64,000 bases of DNA from Sunxiuqinia dokdonensis (lineage in GTDB: Bacteria; Bacteroidota; Bacteroidia; Bacteroidales; Prolixibacteraceae). Below are positions 9,421 through 18,672 of the stretch, in pieces. Numbering within the stretch: the stretch's first letter is position 1; every line of letters starts with the position of its first letter. The position numbers and the translations under genes are program-made. Location of the stretch: contig NZ_LGIA01000181.1 of the NCBI RefSeq assembly GCF_001270965.1, positions 25,382 to 89,381 on the forward strand. Reading direction: 5' to 3'. The notes below the pieces were generated by a model. The model was given only the letters and a program-made list of their open reading frames with translations. It was not told the origin of the DNA and ran no database searches.

Positions 9421-9545
9421 CCTGTTTGCCAACAGGCAGTTGGTCCGCAATTCGCGGAACTTAGAACTTGGAATCCAGACTTCGCCGCGACTCCCTTCGG
9501 TCGCTTGGGATTTGAAACCTGGAATTTGAAACTTGGAATTTATCA
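9421..9545. repeat. Intergenic hairpin cluster with a 14-bp tandem repeat
   Basis: Between manA and engB lie three short hairpins in a row: CCAAC/GTTGG (9429-9443), TCCGC/GCGGA (9444-9458) and GCGAC/GTCGC (about 9487-9504). After these comes a 14-base unit, TTTGAAACCTGGAA, repeated directly with one mismatch (about 9511-9538). It has the look of a dispersed REP-like intergenic element. It ends only a few bases before the engB start. Confidence 0.5.
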
Positions 9546-9550
9546 ACCTT

Positions 9551-10138
9551 ATGGAAATTAAAAATGCCCGCTTTTTAATGAGTAATTCGGATGTGCAAAA
9601 ATGTCCGGAACCTACCAAGCCCGAATTTGCTTTTATAGGCCGATCCAATGTGGGCAAATCTTCGTTGATCAACATGTTGACCGGACAGAAAAAGCTGGCC
9701 AAAACCTCATCACGACCGGGGAAGACGCAGCTGATTAACCATTTTTTGATTAATGAAGCGTGGTATCTGGTTGATTTGCCGGGTTATGGTTATGCGAAAG
9801 TGTCGAAAAAAAGCAAAGAAAAATTTCAGGCCTACATTGTTGACTACGTGCTGAAACGCGAAAACCTGTATTGCCTGTTTGTGTTGGTCGATTCACGCCT
9901 TGAATTGCAAAAGATTGACCTTGAATTTATCAATTGGCTGGGCGAAAAAGAAGTGCCTTTTGCTCTGATTTTTACTAAAGCTGATAAATTGGGAGCCAAT
10001 AAACTTGGCAAAAACATTTCCGACTATAAAGACCAGTTGCTCGAATACTGGGCCGAGTTGCCCCCGATATTTGTCAGTTCAGCCGAAGATGGTACCGGCA
10101 AGGAAGACATCCTTGAATTTATTGAAACAAGTAGCTAG
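9551..10138 (+). CDS. engB: Ribosome biogenesis GTP-binding protein EngB/YsxC
   Basis: A 195-residue TRAFAC GTPase needed for assembly of the large ribosomal subunit. Visible motifs are G1 [10 protein letters not shown]2/Switch [11 protein letters not shown]3 DLPGYGYAK and G4 TKADK. The start at 9551 ([12 protein letters not shown]) fits the family; a codon at 9533 would add six residues lying inside the intergenic repeat. The [12 protein letters not shown] segment is diagnostic for EngB rather than Era or EngA. Confidence 0.94.
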   Translation: MEIKNARFLMSNSDVQKCPEPTKPEFAFIGRSNVGKSSLINMLTGQKKLAKTSSRPGKTQLINHFLINEAWYLVDLPGYGYAKVSKKSKEKFQAYIVDYVLKRENLYCLFVLVDSRLELQKIDLEFINWLGEKEVPFALIFTKADKLGANKLGKNISDYKDQLLEYWAELPPIFVSSAEDGTGKEDILEFIETSS

Positions 10139-10248
10139 TCTGTTGATGCCGGCTGTGCATCAGTTTTTTAACCGATTTAGTTGTTGTGATTTTTATCAAT
10201 TTTAAATAACTTACAACCGCTGTGCAAAGGTTATTTTAAAGATTTTTC

Positions 10249-10256
10249 TACCTTTG
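10249..10256 (+). promoter_or_regulatory. -7 promoter box TACCTTTG before prs
   Basis: Exact TAnnTTTG match 37 bases before the prs start codon at 10293. The in-frame ATG-less stretch from 10254 overlaps this box, so it cannot be translated from this promoter. Confidence 0.65.
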
Positions 10257-10292
10257 CGCGCATTCCCAAGCTACAAAATTAAAAGAGAGAAC

Positions 10293-11231
10293 ATGTCAAG
10301 AAAGGCTCCTTTAAAGATTTTTACAGGTACAGCAACAAAGTATTTAACCACCGAAATTTGCAAGAGTGTTAATGTTGACCTGGGGAAATCTTCCTGCCCG
10401 GTTTTTGCCGATGGCGAGTTTGAACCCTGTTTCGAAGAAACCATTCGCGGGGCACACGTTTTTATAGTCCAGTCAACCTTTCCAACAGCCGACAATTTGC
10501 TCGAGTTGTTGCTAATGATTGACGCCGCCAAGCGCGCATCGGCCTACAAAATTATTGCCTGTATTCCGTATTTTGGGTATGCAAGGCAAGACCGGAAGGA
10601 CAAACCACGTGTATCGATTGGCGCTAAGCTTATTGCTGATTTGCTGTCGGCCTCAGGAGTGGACCGTATTATAACCATGGATTTACATGCTGACCAAATT
10701 CAAGGCTTTTTTGATGTGCCGGTTGATCATTTGTTTGCATCAGCTCTGTTCATTCCCTTTATTCAAAACATGGGATTGCGCGATATCGTAATTGCATCGC
10801 CTGATGTGGGTGGAACCAAACGGGCCAATACTTACGCACGGATGCTGGGCACCGATATGGTGATTTGCCACAAATCGCGTGCGAAAGCCAATGTGGTTGG
10901 GAACATGACCCTGATTGGTGATGTGCGCGACAAGGACGTGATCATTGTTGACGACATGATTGATACCGCCGGAACCATTGCCAAGGCTGCCGGCCTGATG
11001 GTGAAAGAAGGAGCCAACTCGGTTCGCGCATTTGCAGCGCACGGTTTATTGTCGGGGCCTGCTTACGAGCGTATTGAGGAGTCGGCTTTGCAGGAAGTTT
11101 ATTTTACCAACTCCATTCCACCTAAAAAAGAATCAACGAAGATTAAGTACATTTCGGCTGCCGGGGCATTTGCTGAGACCATCCAGCGAGTGTATAAAAA
11201 TGAGTCGATTAGTTCGCTATTCTTCAAATAA
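10293..11231 (+). CDS. prs: Ribose-phosphate pyrophosphokinase
   Basis: Makes PRPP from ribose 5-phosphate and ATP for nucleotide, His and Trp synthesis. The 312-residue class I enzyme shows FADGEFEPCFEE near the N-terminus, the ATP loop YFGYARQDRKDKPRVSIGAK, the MDLHADQIQGFFDVPVDHL dimer/allosteric segment, and the PRPP loop VDDMIDTAGTI. The start at 10293 (MSRKAPLKIF) is set by the promoter at 10249. Length is normal. Confidence 0.95.
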   Translation: MSRKAPLKIFTGTATKYLTTEICKSVNVDLGKSSCPVFADGEFEPCFEETIRGAHVFIVQSTFPTADNLLELLLMIDAAKRASAYKIIACIPYFGYARQDRKDKPRVSIGAKLIADLLSASGVDRIITMDLHADQIQGFFDVPVDHLFASALFIPFIQNMGLRDIVIASPDVGGTKRANTYARMLGTDMVICHKSRAKANVVGNMTLIGDVRDKDVIIVDDMIDTAGTIAKAAGLMVKEGANSVRAFAAHGLLSGPAYERIEESALQEVYFTNSIPPKKESTKIKYISAAGAFAETIQRVYKNESISSLFFK

Positions 11232-11236
11232 TTTAA

Positions 11237-11244
11237 TACATTTG
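11237..11244 (+). promoter_or_regulatory. -7 promoter box TACATTTG before rplY
   Basis: Exact TAnnTTTG match six bases after the prs stop. It is 95 bases before the rplY start, which leaves a leader of about 85 nt. Confidence 0.6.
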
Positions 11245-11338
11245 CACCGCTTTTTCCAACGGCATAAGGGTTATGTATGCTGTTTGCCCGAATAAAAAAG
11301 GGAGGACTGAGTATCATAATGAACTAAAATTTTAAAAG

Positions 11339-11971
11339 ATGAAATCAATTGCAATTAAAGGCCAAATCAGAGAAGGCCTAGGTAAAAAAGAATCAAAAAA
11401 GTTAAGAGTTGAAGGTAAAGTTCCATGCGTATTGTATGGTAACGAAGCGCCTGTACACTTTGTGGCCGATGCCGGCGATTTCCGTCCGTTAATCTACACG
11501 CCAAACGTGTATTTGATTGATCTGGAAATTGATGGAACAACGTACAAAGCGATTATGCAAGATGTCCAGTTTCACCCGGTTGATGAGCAAATTCTGCACG
11601 TTGACTTCTTGAAAACGACTGAAGATAAGCCAGTTAAAATCGAAGTACCAATTAAAGTTACCGGTTACGCCAAAGGGATGCGTTCAGGTGGTAAACTGAA
11701 AACAAACCTGCGTCGTTTGCGCGTTAAAGCGTTGGCTAAAGATCTTCCCGATACCATCTCCATTGATATTACAAACCTGGGATTGGGCGATAGTTTCAAA
11801 GTGGGACAATTGAAATTGGACAACATTGAGTTTCTGAATAGCAAGTCGGTCCCGGTTGTTTCAATTATAATTACCCGTGCTGCCCGTGCTGCTCTTGGAA
11901 TGGCTCCGCTTCCTGAAGATGAAGAGGAAGAAGAAGCTGCCGCAGAAACTGAAGCAACATCTGAAGAATAA
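11339..11971 (+). CDS. rplY: 50S ribosomal protein L25 / general stress protein Ctc
   Basis: The 210-residue CTC form of L25 binds 5S rRNA through its N-terminal domain (about 1-95: GLGKKESKKLR.EGKVPCVLYG), followed by the TL5 C-terminal beta domain (about 100-185). The tail is strongly acidic (poly-Glu/Ala from about residue 190), a common feature of Bacteroidota L25. It is followed by pth, the usual Bacteroidota order (prs-ctc-pth). Confidence 0.93.
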   Translation: MKSIAIKGQIREGLGKKESKKLRVEGKVPCVLYGNEAPVHFVADAGDFRPLIYTPNVYLIDLEIDGTTYKAIMQDVQFHPVDEQILHVDFLKTTEDKPVKIEVPIKVTGYAKGMRSGGKLKTNLRRLRVKALAKDLPDTISIDITNLGLGDSFKVGQLKLDNIEFLNSKSVPVVSIIITRAARAALGMAPLPEDEEEEEAAAETEATSEE

Positions 11972-12057
11972 ACTTTCGGAACAACCTGGGCTGGTGTGCC
12001 GGCACAGGTCGTTTCATCCGTATCTTCAGCAATTCATTTTATTAAGGTATTTTACGG

Positions 12058-12624
12058 ATGAAGTATTTAATAGTAGGACTTGGAAATCCGGGAAGCGAAT
12101 ATGCGCATACCCGGCACAACATAGGATTTAAAATATTGGACGCTCTTGCTGATGCGTCCAATATTTGTTTTAGTGATAAGCGTTACGGTTACGTGGCCGA
12201 GTACAAATTTAAGTCGCGAACGTTTATTCTGTTAAAACCAACGACTTACATGAATTTGAGTGGGCGGGCGGTGAATTATTGGTTGCAGAAGGAAAAAATT
12301 GCATTTGAAAATCTCTTGATTATCACCGACGACCTGGCGCTTCCGTTTGGAACCCTTCGGTTGCGGGCCAAAGGAGGTGATGCCGGACACAATGGTCTGA
12401 AGAATATCCAGCAAGTGACCGGAAGGAGCGATTATGCACGCCTGCGTTTCGGTATTGGCGACGAATTTCATCCGGGTCAGCAGGTTGACTACGTGTTGTC
12501 TGAATGGTCGGATGAGGAAGAGAAAGAACTGCCCGGAAAAATTGATACCTGCATTGAGATTATTCAAGGCTTTGGAACCATTGGCGTAGCCCGGACGATG
12601 AATCAATTCAATAAACGTAAATAG
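12058..12624 (+). CDS. pth: Peptidyl-tRNA hydrolase
   Basis: Releases peptides from prematurely dropped peptidyl-tRNA. The 188-residue protein has GLGNPGSEYAHTRHNIGF with the catalytic His (TRHN), KPTTYMNLSG, DDLALPFGTLRLRAKGGDAGHNGLK and RLRFGIG. All are signatures of bacterial Pth. It sits one base before the S4 gene start and forms an operon with the two genes after it. Confidence 0.95.
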   Translation: MKYLIVGLGNPGSEYAHTRHNIGFKILDALADASNICFSDKRYGYVAEYKFKSRTFILLKPTTYMNLSGRAVNYWLQKEKIAFENLLIITDDLALPFGTLRLRAKGGDAGHNGLKNIQQVTGRSDYARLRFGIGDEFHPGQQVDYVLSEWSDEEEKELPGKIDTCIEIIQGFGTIGVARTMNQFNKRK

Positions 12625-12625
12625 T

Positions 12626-13006
12626 ATGAGCGATCCAATTCGCGTGGACAAATGGCTGTGGGCGGTTCGGGTATTTAAAACCCGGAGCATGGCCACCGAC
12701 GCGGTAAAAAAAGGACGCGTTTTTATTGATGACATGGCTGTTAAACCGTCACGTGTTGTTAAGATCGGCGATGTTGTCAGGGTGCGAAAAGGTCAGGTAA
12801 CCTATAGCTACAAGGTTTTGCAATTGGCAGGTAAAAGAATGGGAGCTAAGTTGGTTGGTGAATACATGGAGGACGTGACTCCGAAGGAAGCGCTTGAAGT
12901 GTTGGAGATTCAGAAACACATGGGCTGGTTTCAGCGCGAGCGAGGTGCCGGAAGACCGACCAAGAAAGACCGTCGGGATTTGGATGATTTTTTTGAAAAG
13001 GAGTAA
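12626..13006 (+). CDS. S4-domain RNA-binding protein, Hsp15-like
   Basis: A 126-residue protein with an S4 RNA-binding fold in the first 60 residues (RVDKWLWAVRVFKTRSMATDAVKKGRV). This is the signature of the Hsp15/YrfH family that binds 50S subunits carrying stuck peptidyl-tRNA. The lysine/arginine-rich tail (RGAGRPTKKDRRDL) is typical too. Its position right after pth fits a shared role in rescuing stalled or dropped peptidyl-tRNA. Confidence 0.85.
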   Translation: MSDPIRVDKWLWAVRVFKTRSMATDAVKKGRVFIDDMAVKPSRVVKIGDVVRVRKGQVTYSYKVLQLAGKRMGAKLVGEYMEDVTPKEALEVLEIQKHMGWFQRERGAGRPTKKDRRDLDDFFEKE

Positions 13007-13008
13007 AT

Positions 13009-13551
13009 ATGCTGATAGCGAAAGAAAAGCGAAGAACAAATATTGCCGAGTACATTCTTTACTTATGGCAGGTTGAGGATTTACTCAGGGCCCTAAACTT
13101 CAATCCGGATCAAATTGGGAAAACACTGGTTGCCCGGTTCGATGTGGACGATGATACCCGCCTGGAAATCTACGATTGGTATAAAAACCTGTCCAGCATG
13201 ATGGAAAAGGAACGGGTGACGAAAAGCGGCCATTTGCAATTTATTCTGAACTTAATTGACGATCTGAACCAGTTTCACATACAATTGCTTCAGTCGGGAA
13301 AAGATCCGCAGTATCCGGCTTTGTTTCAGTTGGCAAAACCAGTCATCAACGAGTTCAAACAGAAAAGTACAGACAAGGACGAGCACGATATTCGATTGGC
13401 TTTTCAGGCACTTTACAGCATTATTTTGTTGAGACTACAGAAAAAGGAAATCTTACCTTCAACGCAAACGGCCATCGATCATATCAGCAGAATGATGGGG
13501 CACTTGTCGGCTCGCTATTTGCAGCACGAAAAAGGAACTTTCGAATTTTAA
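13009..13551 (+). CDS. DUF4924 family protein
   Basis: A 180-residue helical, soluble protein beginning MLIAKEKRRTNIAEYILYLWQVEDLLRA, matching the Bacteroidota-specific DUF4924 family of unknown function. It starts two bases after the S4 gene stop and ends overlapping by four bases the stop of the convergent DCC gene. No catalytic motif is evident. Confidence 0.75.
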   Translation: MLIAKEKRRTNIAEYILYLWQVEDLLRALNFNPDQIGKTLVARFDVDDDTRLEIYDWYKNLSSMMEKERVTKSGHLQFILNLIDDLNQFHIQLLQSGKDPQYPALFQLAKPVINEFKQKSTDKDEHDIRLAFQALYSIILLRLQKKEILPSTQTAIDHISRMMGHLSARYLQHEKGTFEF

Positions 13552-13958
13552 AGAAACCGGTTCGCATCGGTCGGTTTTGGCAACAGGCAGCTGGCTCGTC
13601 GACCAAACCAACCGAAGCGATTCGTCGCAATTTTCCGGTACAAGCGATCGCGCCAGCTTCGTGGCAGGATCCGGGCAACGAGCAGCAATTTGAAAAATCC
13701 ACCCAGCCGGTTTGCGATTTTCAGTACCGCCTCCGATTCAATGTAAAAATGACTGTTTTCAACCAAAATAATTGAATCGATCGCCCCTGAAATGACCAAT
13801 CGGTCTTTAACTTCCTTGCCAATTTCACCCGACAAGGGGGCAAACAAAAACTGCTTTTGATGATCAAACTTCAAGATCATTTGAACCGACCAGCTGCACA
13901 AGTGGCAATATCCATCAAATAAAACCAGGGCTTTATCAGGAGGTATTGGCTGCATCAT
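13548..13958 (-). CDS. DCC1-like thiol-disulfide oxidoreductase family protein
   Basis: The 136-residue protein has the family signature near its start, LVLFDGYCHLCSWSVQMIL, with the DxxCxxC-type cysteine pair of a thioredoxin-like fold. It also has FAPLSGEIGKEV in the middle. Redox partners are unknown. Its start overlaps the stop of the upstream amidase gene by four bases, so the two are cotranscribed and translationally coupled. Confidence 0.8.
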   Translation of the reverse strand: MMQPIPPDKALVLFDGYCHLCSWSVQMILKFDHQKQFLFAPLSGEIGKEVKDRLVISGAIDSIILVENSHFYIESEAVLKIANRLGGFFKLLLVARILPRSWRDRLYRKIATNRFGWFGRRASCLLPKPTDANRFL

Positions 13959-14986
13959 TTGTTGTTTTTGAAATCGGTTTGCAAACCTTCGGCCAGCCAG
14001 TTGGCCAGCGCTTGCCGGTTGTTGCTTTGGATAAACCGTTGTTGATCCCGGAAATGGTTAATATTCCCCAGCTCAATGAAAACTGCCGGAGGATAACTGT
14101 ATTTCAAAACGTACAAATTCCTGTCCGACACGGTTCCGTGGTAGCCCCGGTTGGGTTGATGCATGTCGTATTTCTTTTTAAATGTTTGTTGCAGATTGTT
14201 GGCTAACTTTTTGCCGGTTTTGGAGCGTTGGTCATGATAAAAAAATACGTCGATATTTTCGCCTTTACTTCGCGAATCAACATGAATGATGACCAATCGT
14301 TGAAAGCTTCCCTTGTGCTTGATCGAGAGTTTATTGACGGCGTCTTTGCGTTGTTGCAGGCGTTTCAGATGATTTCGCGGAATACTCAATTCCGGATAGC
14401 AGGTTTCATCTTTGTCGGGTTCCAGGAAACTGCCGTCCCGTATCCCGTCGTTTTCATCGCGTGTAATCATGTATACCAAGGCACCATGCTCAATCAACCG
14501 GCGAGCAAGACGCAGCGTAACATCGTAGGCGTATTCATCTTCACAAAGCGTGTGGTTACCGTATCGGCCAACCGCTCCCGGGTCGGGCCCGCCATGTCCG
14601 CTCAGCAAATAGTAAACCGCGCCCTGCAGTGAGTTGTCAATCGGGTTCACCTGTTCGTATGCTTTACCGAAGATTGGATAGATTGCGCCACCACTTGCCG
14701 GTGATTGGCTTGCTGACTCTTGTTGGGGCAGGGTATAGGTTTGCCCGGCAAACAAAGAGTTGTTGCTGCCCAGCTTGCCTTTGTTGAGTTCAATAAAAGT
14801 ATTTAAATGCTCCGATGGCGACAAACCATGCCGTTTCAACAGGCTGTAGATTCCTTCACCATTTTTTGCGACTGTCGTTTGATAATCCTGTGCTTGCACG
14901 GCGGATACCACAACAAGCAAGAAAAAAACAAAGGCCGAAAACTTGTATGAAAGTCGCAAAAGAGTGAATGAATGATTGTTCCTCAT
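13955..14986 (-). CDS. N-acetylmuramoyl-L-alanine amidase with LysM-like N-terminus
   Basis: A 343-residue exported cell-wall amidase. It has a signal segment (about 10-32, ending AVQAQ), a LysM-like domain (about 35-90: GEGIYSLLKRHGLSPSEH ... GQTYTLP), and an Amidase_3 catalytic domain (about 120-335). Zn ligands are His in LSGHGGPDPG, Glu in CEDEYAYD and His in IIHVDSR, with the catalytic Glu in VFIELGNINH. It cleaves the amide between MurNAc and the stem peptide. The operon partner is the DCC-family oxidoreductase. Confidence 0.88.
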   Translation of the reverse strand: MRNNHSFTLLRLSYKFSAFVFFLLVVVSAVQAQDYQTTVAKNGEGIYSLLKRHGLSPSEHLNTFIELNKGKLGSNNSLFAGQTYTLPQQESASQSPASGGAIYPIFGKAYEQVNPIDNSLQGAVYYLLSGHGGPDPGAVGRYGNHTLCEDEYAYDVTLRLARRLIEHGALVYMITRDENDGIRDGSFLEPDKDETCYPELSIPRNHLKRLQQRKDAVNKLSIKHKGSFQRLVIIHVDSRSKGENIDVFFYHDQRSKTGKKLANNLQQTFKKKYDMHQPNRGYHGTVSDRNLYVLKYSYPPAVFIELGNINHFRDQQRFIQSNNRQALANWLAEGLQTDFKNNK

Positions 14987-15097
14987 GGAGTTAAAACTGT
15001 TTTGGTTAAAACGAAATGCTCGGTTTAATGTTTTGTAGTAAATGATGAAAGTGTAATTTTGAATAAATCTATTTTTTATTTCTGAAATATAAAACGA

Positions 15098-15853
15098 ATG
15101 CGCTATCCATTTATCCTCATAGCCCTGTTAATAATCTTGTGTTCGTGCAATAATCAGCTGGTTGTCAGTCGTGTGGAGGCGAATAATATTTCCAATGATT
15201 CGCTGGTTATGCTGAGTGACGCTGATGTTGCGGAGCTAGTTGCTCCCTACCGTGAAAACCTGGAAGGTGATATGTCGCGTGTCATTTCAATATCGAATGA
15301 TGATTTGGTGCGAGCGAAACCCGAAAGTGAATTGACCAACCTGGTTGCCGACATTTTACTTGAGACTGGTGTGGCCTTTTGCCAGTTCGCCAACCACGAT
15401 TTTATGCCCGATGTGGCCTATATGAATTATGGTGGATTACGTGTGGCACTTCCGAAAGGCGAGATAACAGTTGGCCATATTTTTCAGCTGATGCCATTTG
15501 AGAACGAAATGGTGCTTTTGAAAGTGTCCGGTGAAACGATGGAGCAGTTTGTTCAGCAAATTGCATTACGCGGGGGTGACGGAGTCGCTGGCATGCGCCT
15601 GGGGATTGTTGACGGTCGAATTGGCCATTTGGAAGTGGACGGCAAAGCATTTGACGTTAAAAAGGATTATTGGGTGGTGACGAATGATTATATAGCCGCA
15701 GGCGGAGACGACATGAGCATGTTGGCTAATCGAAAAAAGTTTATTGAAACAGGGTTGAAAATCAGAGATATAATGATTGAAAGACTGGAGCTGGAACATC
15801 AGCGTGGGCGACAAATTCAGGGAATATTAGATGGAAGGATTTACTATGAATAG
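15098..15853 (+). CDS. 5'-nucleotidase C-terminal domain lipoprotein
   Basis: A 251-residue predicted lipoprotein (lipobox LCSC at about residues 14-17) consisting of the substrate-binding 5'-nucleotidase C-terminal domain. It has the segments SELTNLVADILLE, YMNYGGLRVALPKGEITVG and LMPFENEMVLLKVSG. The metallophosphatase half is encoded by the next gene, overlapping by eight bases. Together they look like a 5'-nucleotidase/UDP-sugar hydrolase split into two proteins, with domain order reversed relative to the single-chain enzyme. Confidence 0.85.
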   Translation: MRYPFILIALLIILCSCNNQLVVSRVEANNISNDSLVMLSDADVAELVAPYRENLEGDMSRVISISNDDLVRAKPESELTNLVADILLETGVAFCQFANHDFMPDVAYMNYGGLRVALPKGEITVGHIFQLMPFENEMVLLKVSGETMEQFVQQIALRGGDGVAGMRLGIVDGRIGHLEVDGKAFDVKKDYWVVTNDYIAAGGDDMSMLANRKKFIETGLKIRDIMIERLELEHQRGRQIQGILDGRIYYE

Positions 15854-16769
15854 CCGGAGGAAATTTATTCGCGATTTGGTTGGCGCATCAGCAGGCCTTG
15901 GCTTGGTGCACTTGCCCGCCGATTTGTTGGCAAAACAGGATTTGGTTAGCTTGAGTATTTTGCATACGAACGACATTCATTGTCATATCGATCCGTTTCC
16001 GAAAGATCATTCCGTGTACCAGGGACGCGGCGGGCTTGCACGTTTGTCCGGATTGATCAACCAAATTAGGAAAACCGAGAAAAATGTACTGCTGTTTGAT
16101 GCTGGCGACATGTTTCAGGGAACACCTTATTTTAATTATTATAAGGGCGAATTGATTCTGAAGGTGATGTCGGAAATGGGATACGATGCCGGGATGATTG
16201 GGAATCACGAGTTTGACAATGGGATGGATGGAATTGAAGAGTCAATCGGTTTCGCCAAGTTCCCGCTCGTGTGCAGCAATTACGATTTTTCAAAAACCCG
16301 CCTGTACGATACTTTTCCGACCTATAACATTTATCGCAAAAACGGAATCAAAGTTGGTGTTTACGGGCTTGGCGTGGAGCTTGACGGTTTGGTTGGCGCC
16401 CAAAACTACCTCGAGACCGAGTACCTTGATCCGGTGAAAGTGGCGCTTGAAAAAGAACTATTTCTGAAAAAAGAGAAAGGTTGCGACCTGGTCATTTGCC
16501 TGTCGCACTTGGGTTTGCAATACAAAGAGCAGAAAATATCTGATCGTTTGCTTGCAGCCGAAACGCATTATACCGATTTAATTATTGGCGGGCACACCCA
16601 CAGTTTTCTCGATTCTCCCCTGAAACTGAAAAACGCGGATGGAAACCGAATTTTGGTGAATCAGGCTGGCTGGGGCGGTATGGTTTTGGGGCGCATCGAC
16701 TTTATTTTTGACCGCCATAAGAAAGAAGACAAGCAGATTTTATCTCAGAATATACCCGTCAGCGAATGA
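15846..16769 (+). CDS. Metallophosphatase, 5'-nucleotidase N-terminal domain, Tat-exported
   Basis: A 307-residue calcineurin-like phosphoesterase. The start at 15846 gives MNSRRKFIRDLVGASAG, a twin-arginine signal. Metal ligands are visible in LHTNDIHCHIDPF, FDAGDMFQGT, MIGNHEFDNG, and GGHTHSF. It lacks the substrate-specificity domain, which is supplied by the previous gene. Cleavage of nucleotides or UDP-sugars outside the cytoplasmic membrane is expected. The stop overlaps the lnt start by four bases. Confidence 0.88.
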   Translation: MNSRRKFIRDLVGASAGLGLVHLPADLLAKQDLVSLSILHTNDIHCHIDPFPKDHSVYQGRGGLARLSGLINQIRKTEKNVLLFDAGDMFQGTPYFNYYKGELILKVMSEMGYDAGMIGNHEFDNGMDGIEESIGFAKFPLVCSNYDFSKTRLYDTFPTYNIYRKNGIKVGVYGLGVELDGLVGAQNYLETEYLDPVKVALEKELFLKKEKGCDLVICLSHLGLQYKEQKISDRLLAAETHYTDLIIGGHTHSFLDSPLKLKNADGNRILVNQAGWGGMVLGRIDFIFDRHKKEDKQILSQNIPVSE

Positions 16770-18367
16770 AAAAATATCAGCTTGTTTTACTGACTGTATT
16801 AAGTGGTGTGTTGTTGAGCTTACCTTGGCTTGAACTCGTTCCCGCCTGGCTTTTATTCGGCGCTCTGGTGCCTTTGTTGTTCGTCGAAGACCATTTTTTC
16901 CGGCAGCGGGCAACATTCCCGGATGTCAGTTTCCTGCCGTATGCTTTCCTTGGTTTTTTTCTTTGGAATGTTTTGACCTGTTGGTGGATTGCCTATGCTG
17001 CTCCTTTTGGCATGGTGGTCATTGTTGTACTGAATGCCCTTTTCATGGCGGTCGTTTGGTGGCTGTTTCATAAAATGAAACGTAGTTTTCGCAGCAGCCT
17101 TGGGCAAATCTCATTGTTGGCCTTTTGGCTGGCTTTTGAGTATTTGCATTTTAATTGGGATATGGAATGGCCCTGGCTTACTTTGGGCAATGGGTTTGCC
17201 AACCAGGTCGAGTTCGTTCAATGGTACGAATATTCGGGGGTTTTGGGTGGCTCACTTTGGATTTTGGCTGGCAACCTAATCTTGTTTCAGGGATTAAAAA
17301 TTCTCGTGCACGAACATCATTGGAGAGCTGCTGCAATCTATACCAGTTTATTCCTTCTGGTGGTTCTTTTGCCGATGGTGCTGTCCATAAAACGTTACGC
17401 TAATTACATCGAAACTGGAGATGCTTACGAAGTCGTTGTTTTGCAGCCCAATATTGACCCGTATCACGAGAAATTTGCAGCTGGAACGGAGGATCGTCAG
17501 CTCAATACCTTGTTGCGTTTAACCGACTCGCTGATCACTTCTGCTACGGATTTTGTTGTTGGCCCCGAAACAGCGCTGCAGCCGATGGTTGAAAATGAGG
17601 ACCTACGTCGTAATCCGCAGCTTCTGCCTTTCTATGAGCGTGTCGAGAGTTACCTTGCACTGAATGTTGTGTTGGGAGCCAATACCCGACGCAACTTTGA
17701 GAAGGGAGAGCGGATCTCGGAGACAGCCCGAAAGGATTCGGAGCAAAACCATTATTACGATCTATACAATTCTGTTTTACTGCTCAACGGTCAATCTCAG
17801 ATTCAAATTTACCACAAAAGCAAGTTGGTGAGCGGAACAGAGAAGATGCCCTTCAGTCGTTATTTTTCGTTTATTGAAAAGTATATTGTTGACTTGGGTG
17901 GAACAACCGGAAGCCTGGGGAAGCAGGACAAACCATCAAATTTCAGCAGCGTATCTGGCTTGAAGGTGGCTCCGATTATTTGTTTCGAGTCGGTTTTTGG
18001 GCAATACATCGGGGAGTTTGTGGCACAGGATGCGGGCCTTATTTTTATTCTGACCAATGATGGTTGGTGGAAAGATTCGCCTGGATATCGTCAGCTGTTG
18101 GCTTACGCTCGTTTGCGGGCAGTTGAAACTCGCCGGAGCGTGGCGCGTTCTGCTAATACCGGCGTTTCAGCACTGATTAATCAGCGGGGAGATATCGAAA
18201 AATCAACGGAATGGTGGGCTGAATCGGCATTGAAAGGAGAGCTGAAAGCAAACCAGGAAATTACGTTTTATGTCCAGTATGGTGATTTCATCGGGCGTGT
18301 CTGCGCATTTGTTTCAGTTCTGCTGTTGCTGTCGCTTTTGGTACGAACGAAAACGAAACACATCTAA
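16766..18367 (+). CDS. lnt: Apolipoprotein N-acyltransferase
   Basis: Adds the third acyl chain to lipoproteins at the outer face of the inner membrane. The 533-residue protein has about six N-terminal hydrophobic segments (about 1-205), then a nitrilase-type catalytic domain (about 220-500). Its catalytic triad segments are VVGPETALQP (Glu), IYHKSKLVSGTEKMPF (Lys) and APIICFESVFG (Cys), and NDGWW follows. A last membrane helix ends the protein. It is translationally coupled to the phosphatase gene. Confidence 0.9.
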   Translation: MKKYQLVLLTVLSGVLLSLPWLELVPAWLLFGALVPLLFVEDHFFRQRATFPDVSFLPYAFLGFFLWNVLTCWWIAYAAPFGMVVIVVLNALFMAVVWWLFHKMKRSFRSSLGQISLLAFWLAFEYLHFNWDMEWPWLTLGNGFANQVEFVQWYEYSGVLGGSLWILAGNLILFQGLKILVHEHHWRAAAIYTSLFLLVVLLPMVLSIKRYANYIETGDAYEVVVLQPNIDPYHEKFAAGTEDRQLNTLLRLTDSLITSATDFVVGPETALQPMVENEDLRRNPQLLPFYERVESYLALNVVLGANTRRNFEKGERISETARKDSEQNHYYDLYNSVLLLNGQSQIQIYHKSKLVSGTEKMPFSRYFSFIEKYIVDLGGTTGSLGKQDKPSNFSSVSGLKVAPIICFESVFGQYIGEFVAQDAGLIFILTNDGWWKDSPGYRQLLAYARLRAVETRRSVARSANTGVSALINQRGDIEKSTEWWAESALKGELKANQEITFYVQYGDFIGRVCAFVSVLLLLSLLVRTKTKHI

Positions 18368-18465
18368 CAAAATAGACAAAAAAAATCCGCATTAATTCGT
18401 TTGCGTAAAATCCCTGATTAAAAGGATTTGAGTGCCTGTCCGATCAGACTTCCACCGGTAGTAAA

Positions 18466-18672
18466 CTACTCATCCGGCAGTTGCCGGACTACAAGGCCTG
18501 TCTTTACGTCCAAAAGCTTGCTCGGTTCAATGTAAACTGTTGAATTTACCAAATTTGAATTAATGCGGACAATATCTTTGTTAAAGAACGTTTTCTTGCT
18601 CCAAATATAGGTTGGGATTGCAGACTTTCCAAGCAAAATCATTGATTTAATAACATTATCGAAATATCTCAT
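18466..18672 (-). CDS. Small hypothetical ORF (doubtful)
   Basis: A 68-residue frame between lnt and the tRNA promoter, opening MRYFDNVIKSMILLGK. I do not recognise it. It has no clear ribosome binding site and no promoter box. An 8-bp inverted repeat (ATCTCATT/AATGAGAT, 18666-18688) spans its start. It may be the remains of a larger gene or chance. Confidence 0.25.
   Translation of the reverse strand: MRYFDNVIKSMILLGKSAIPTYIWSKKTFFNKDIVRINSNLVNSTVYIEPSKLLDVKTGLVVRQLPDE

Noticed and set aside
13561..13620. Inverted CAACAGGCAG-type sequence similar to the repeat before engB
   Set aside because: It lies inside the DCC-family gene and the shared piece is short; it is probably chance.
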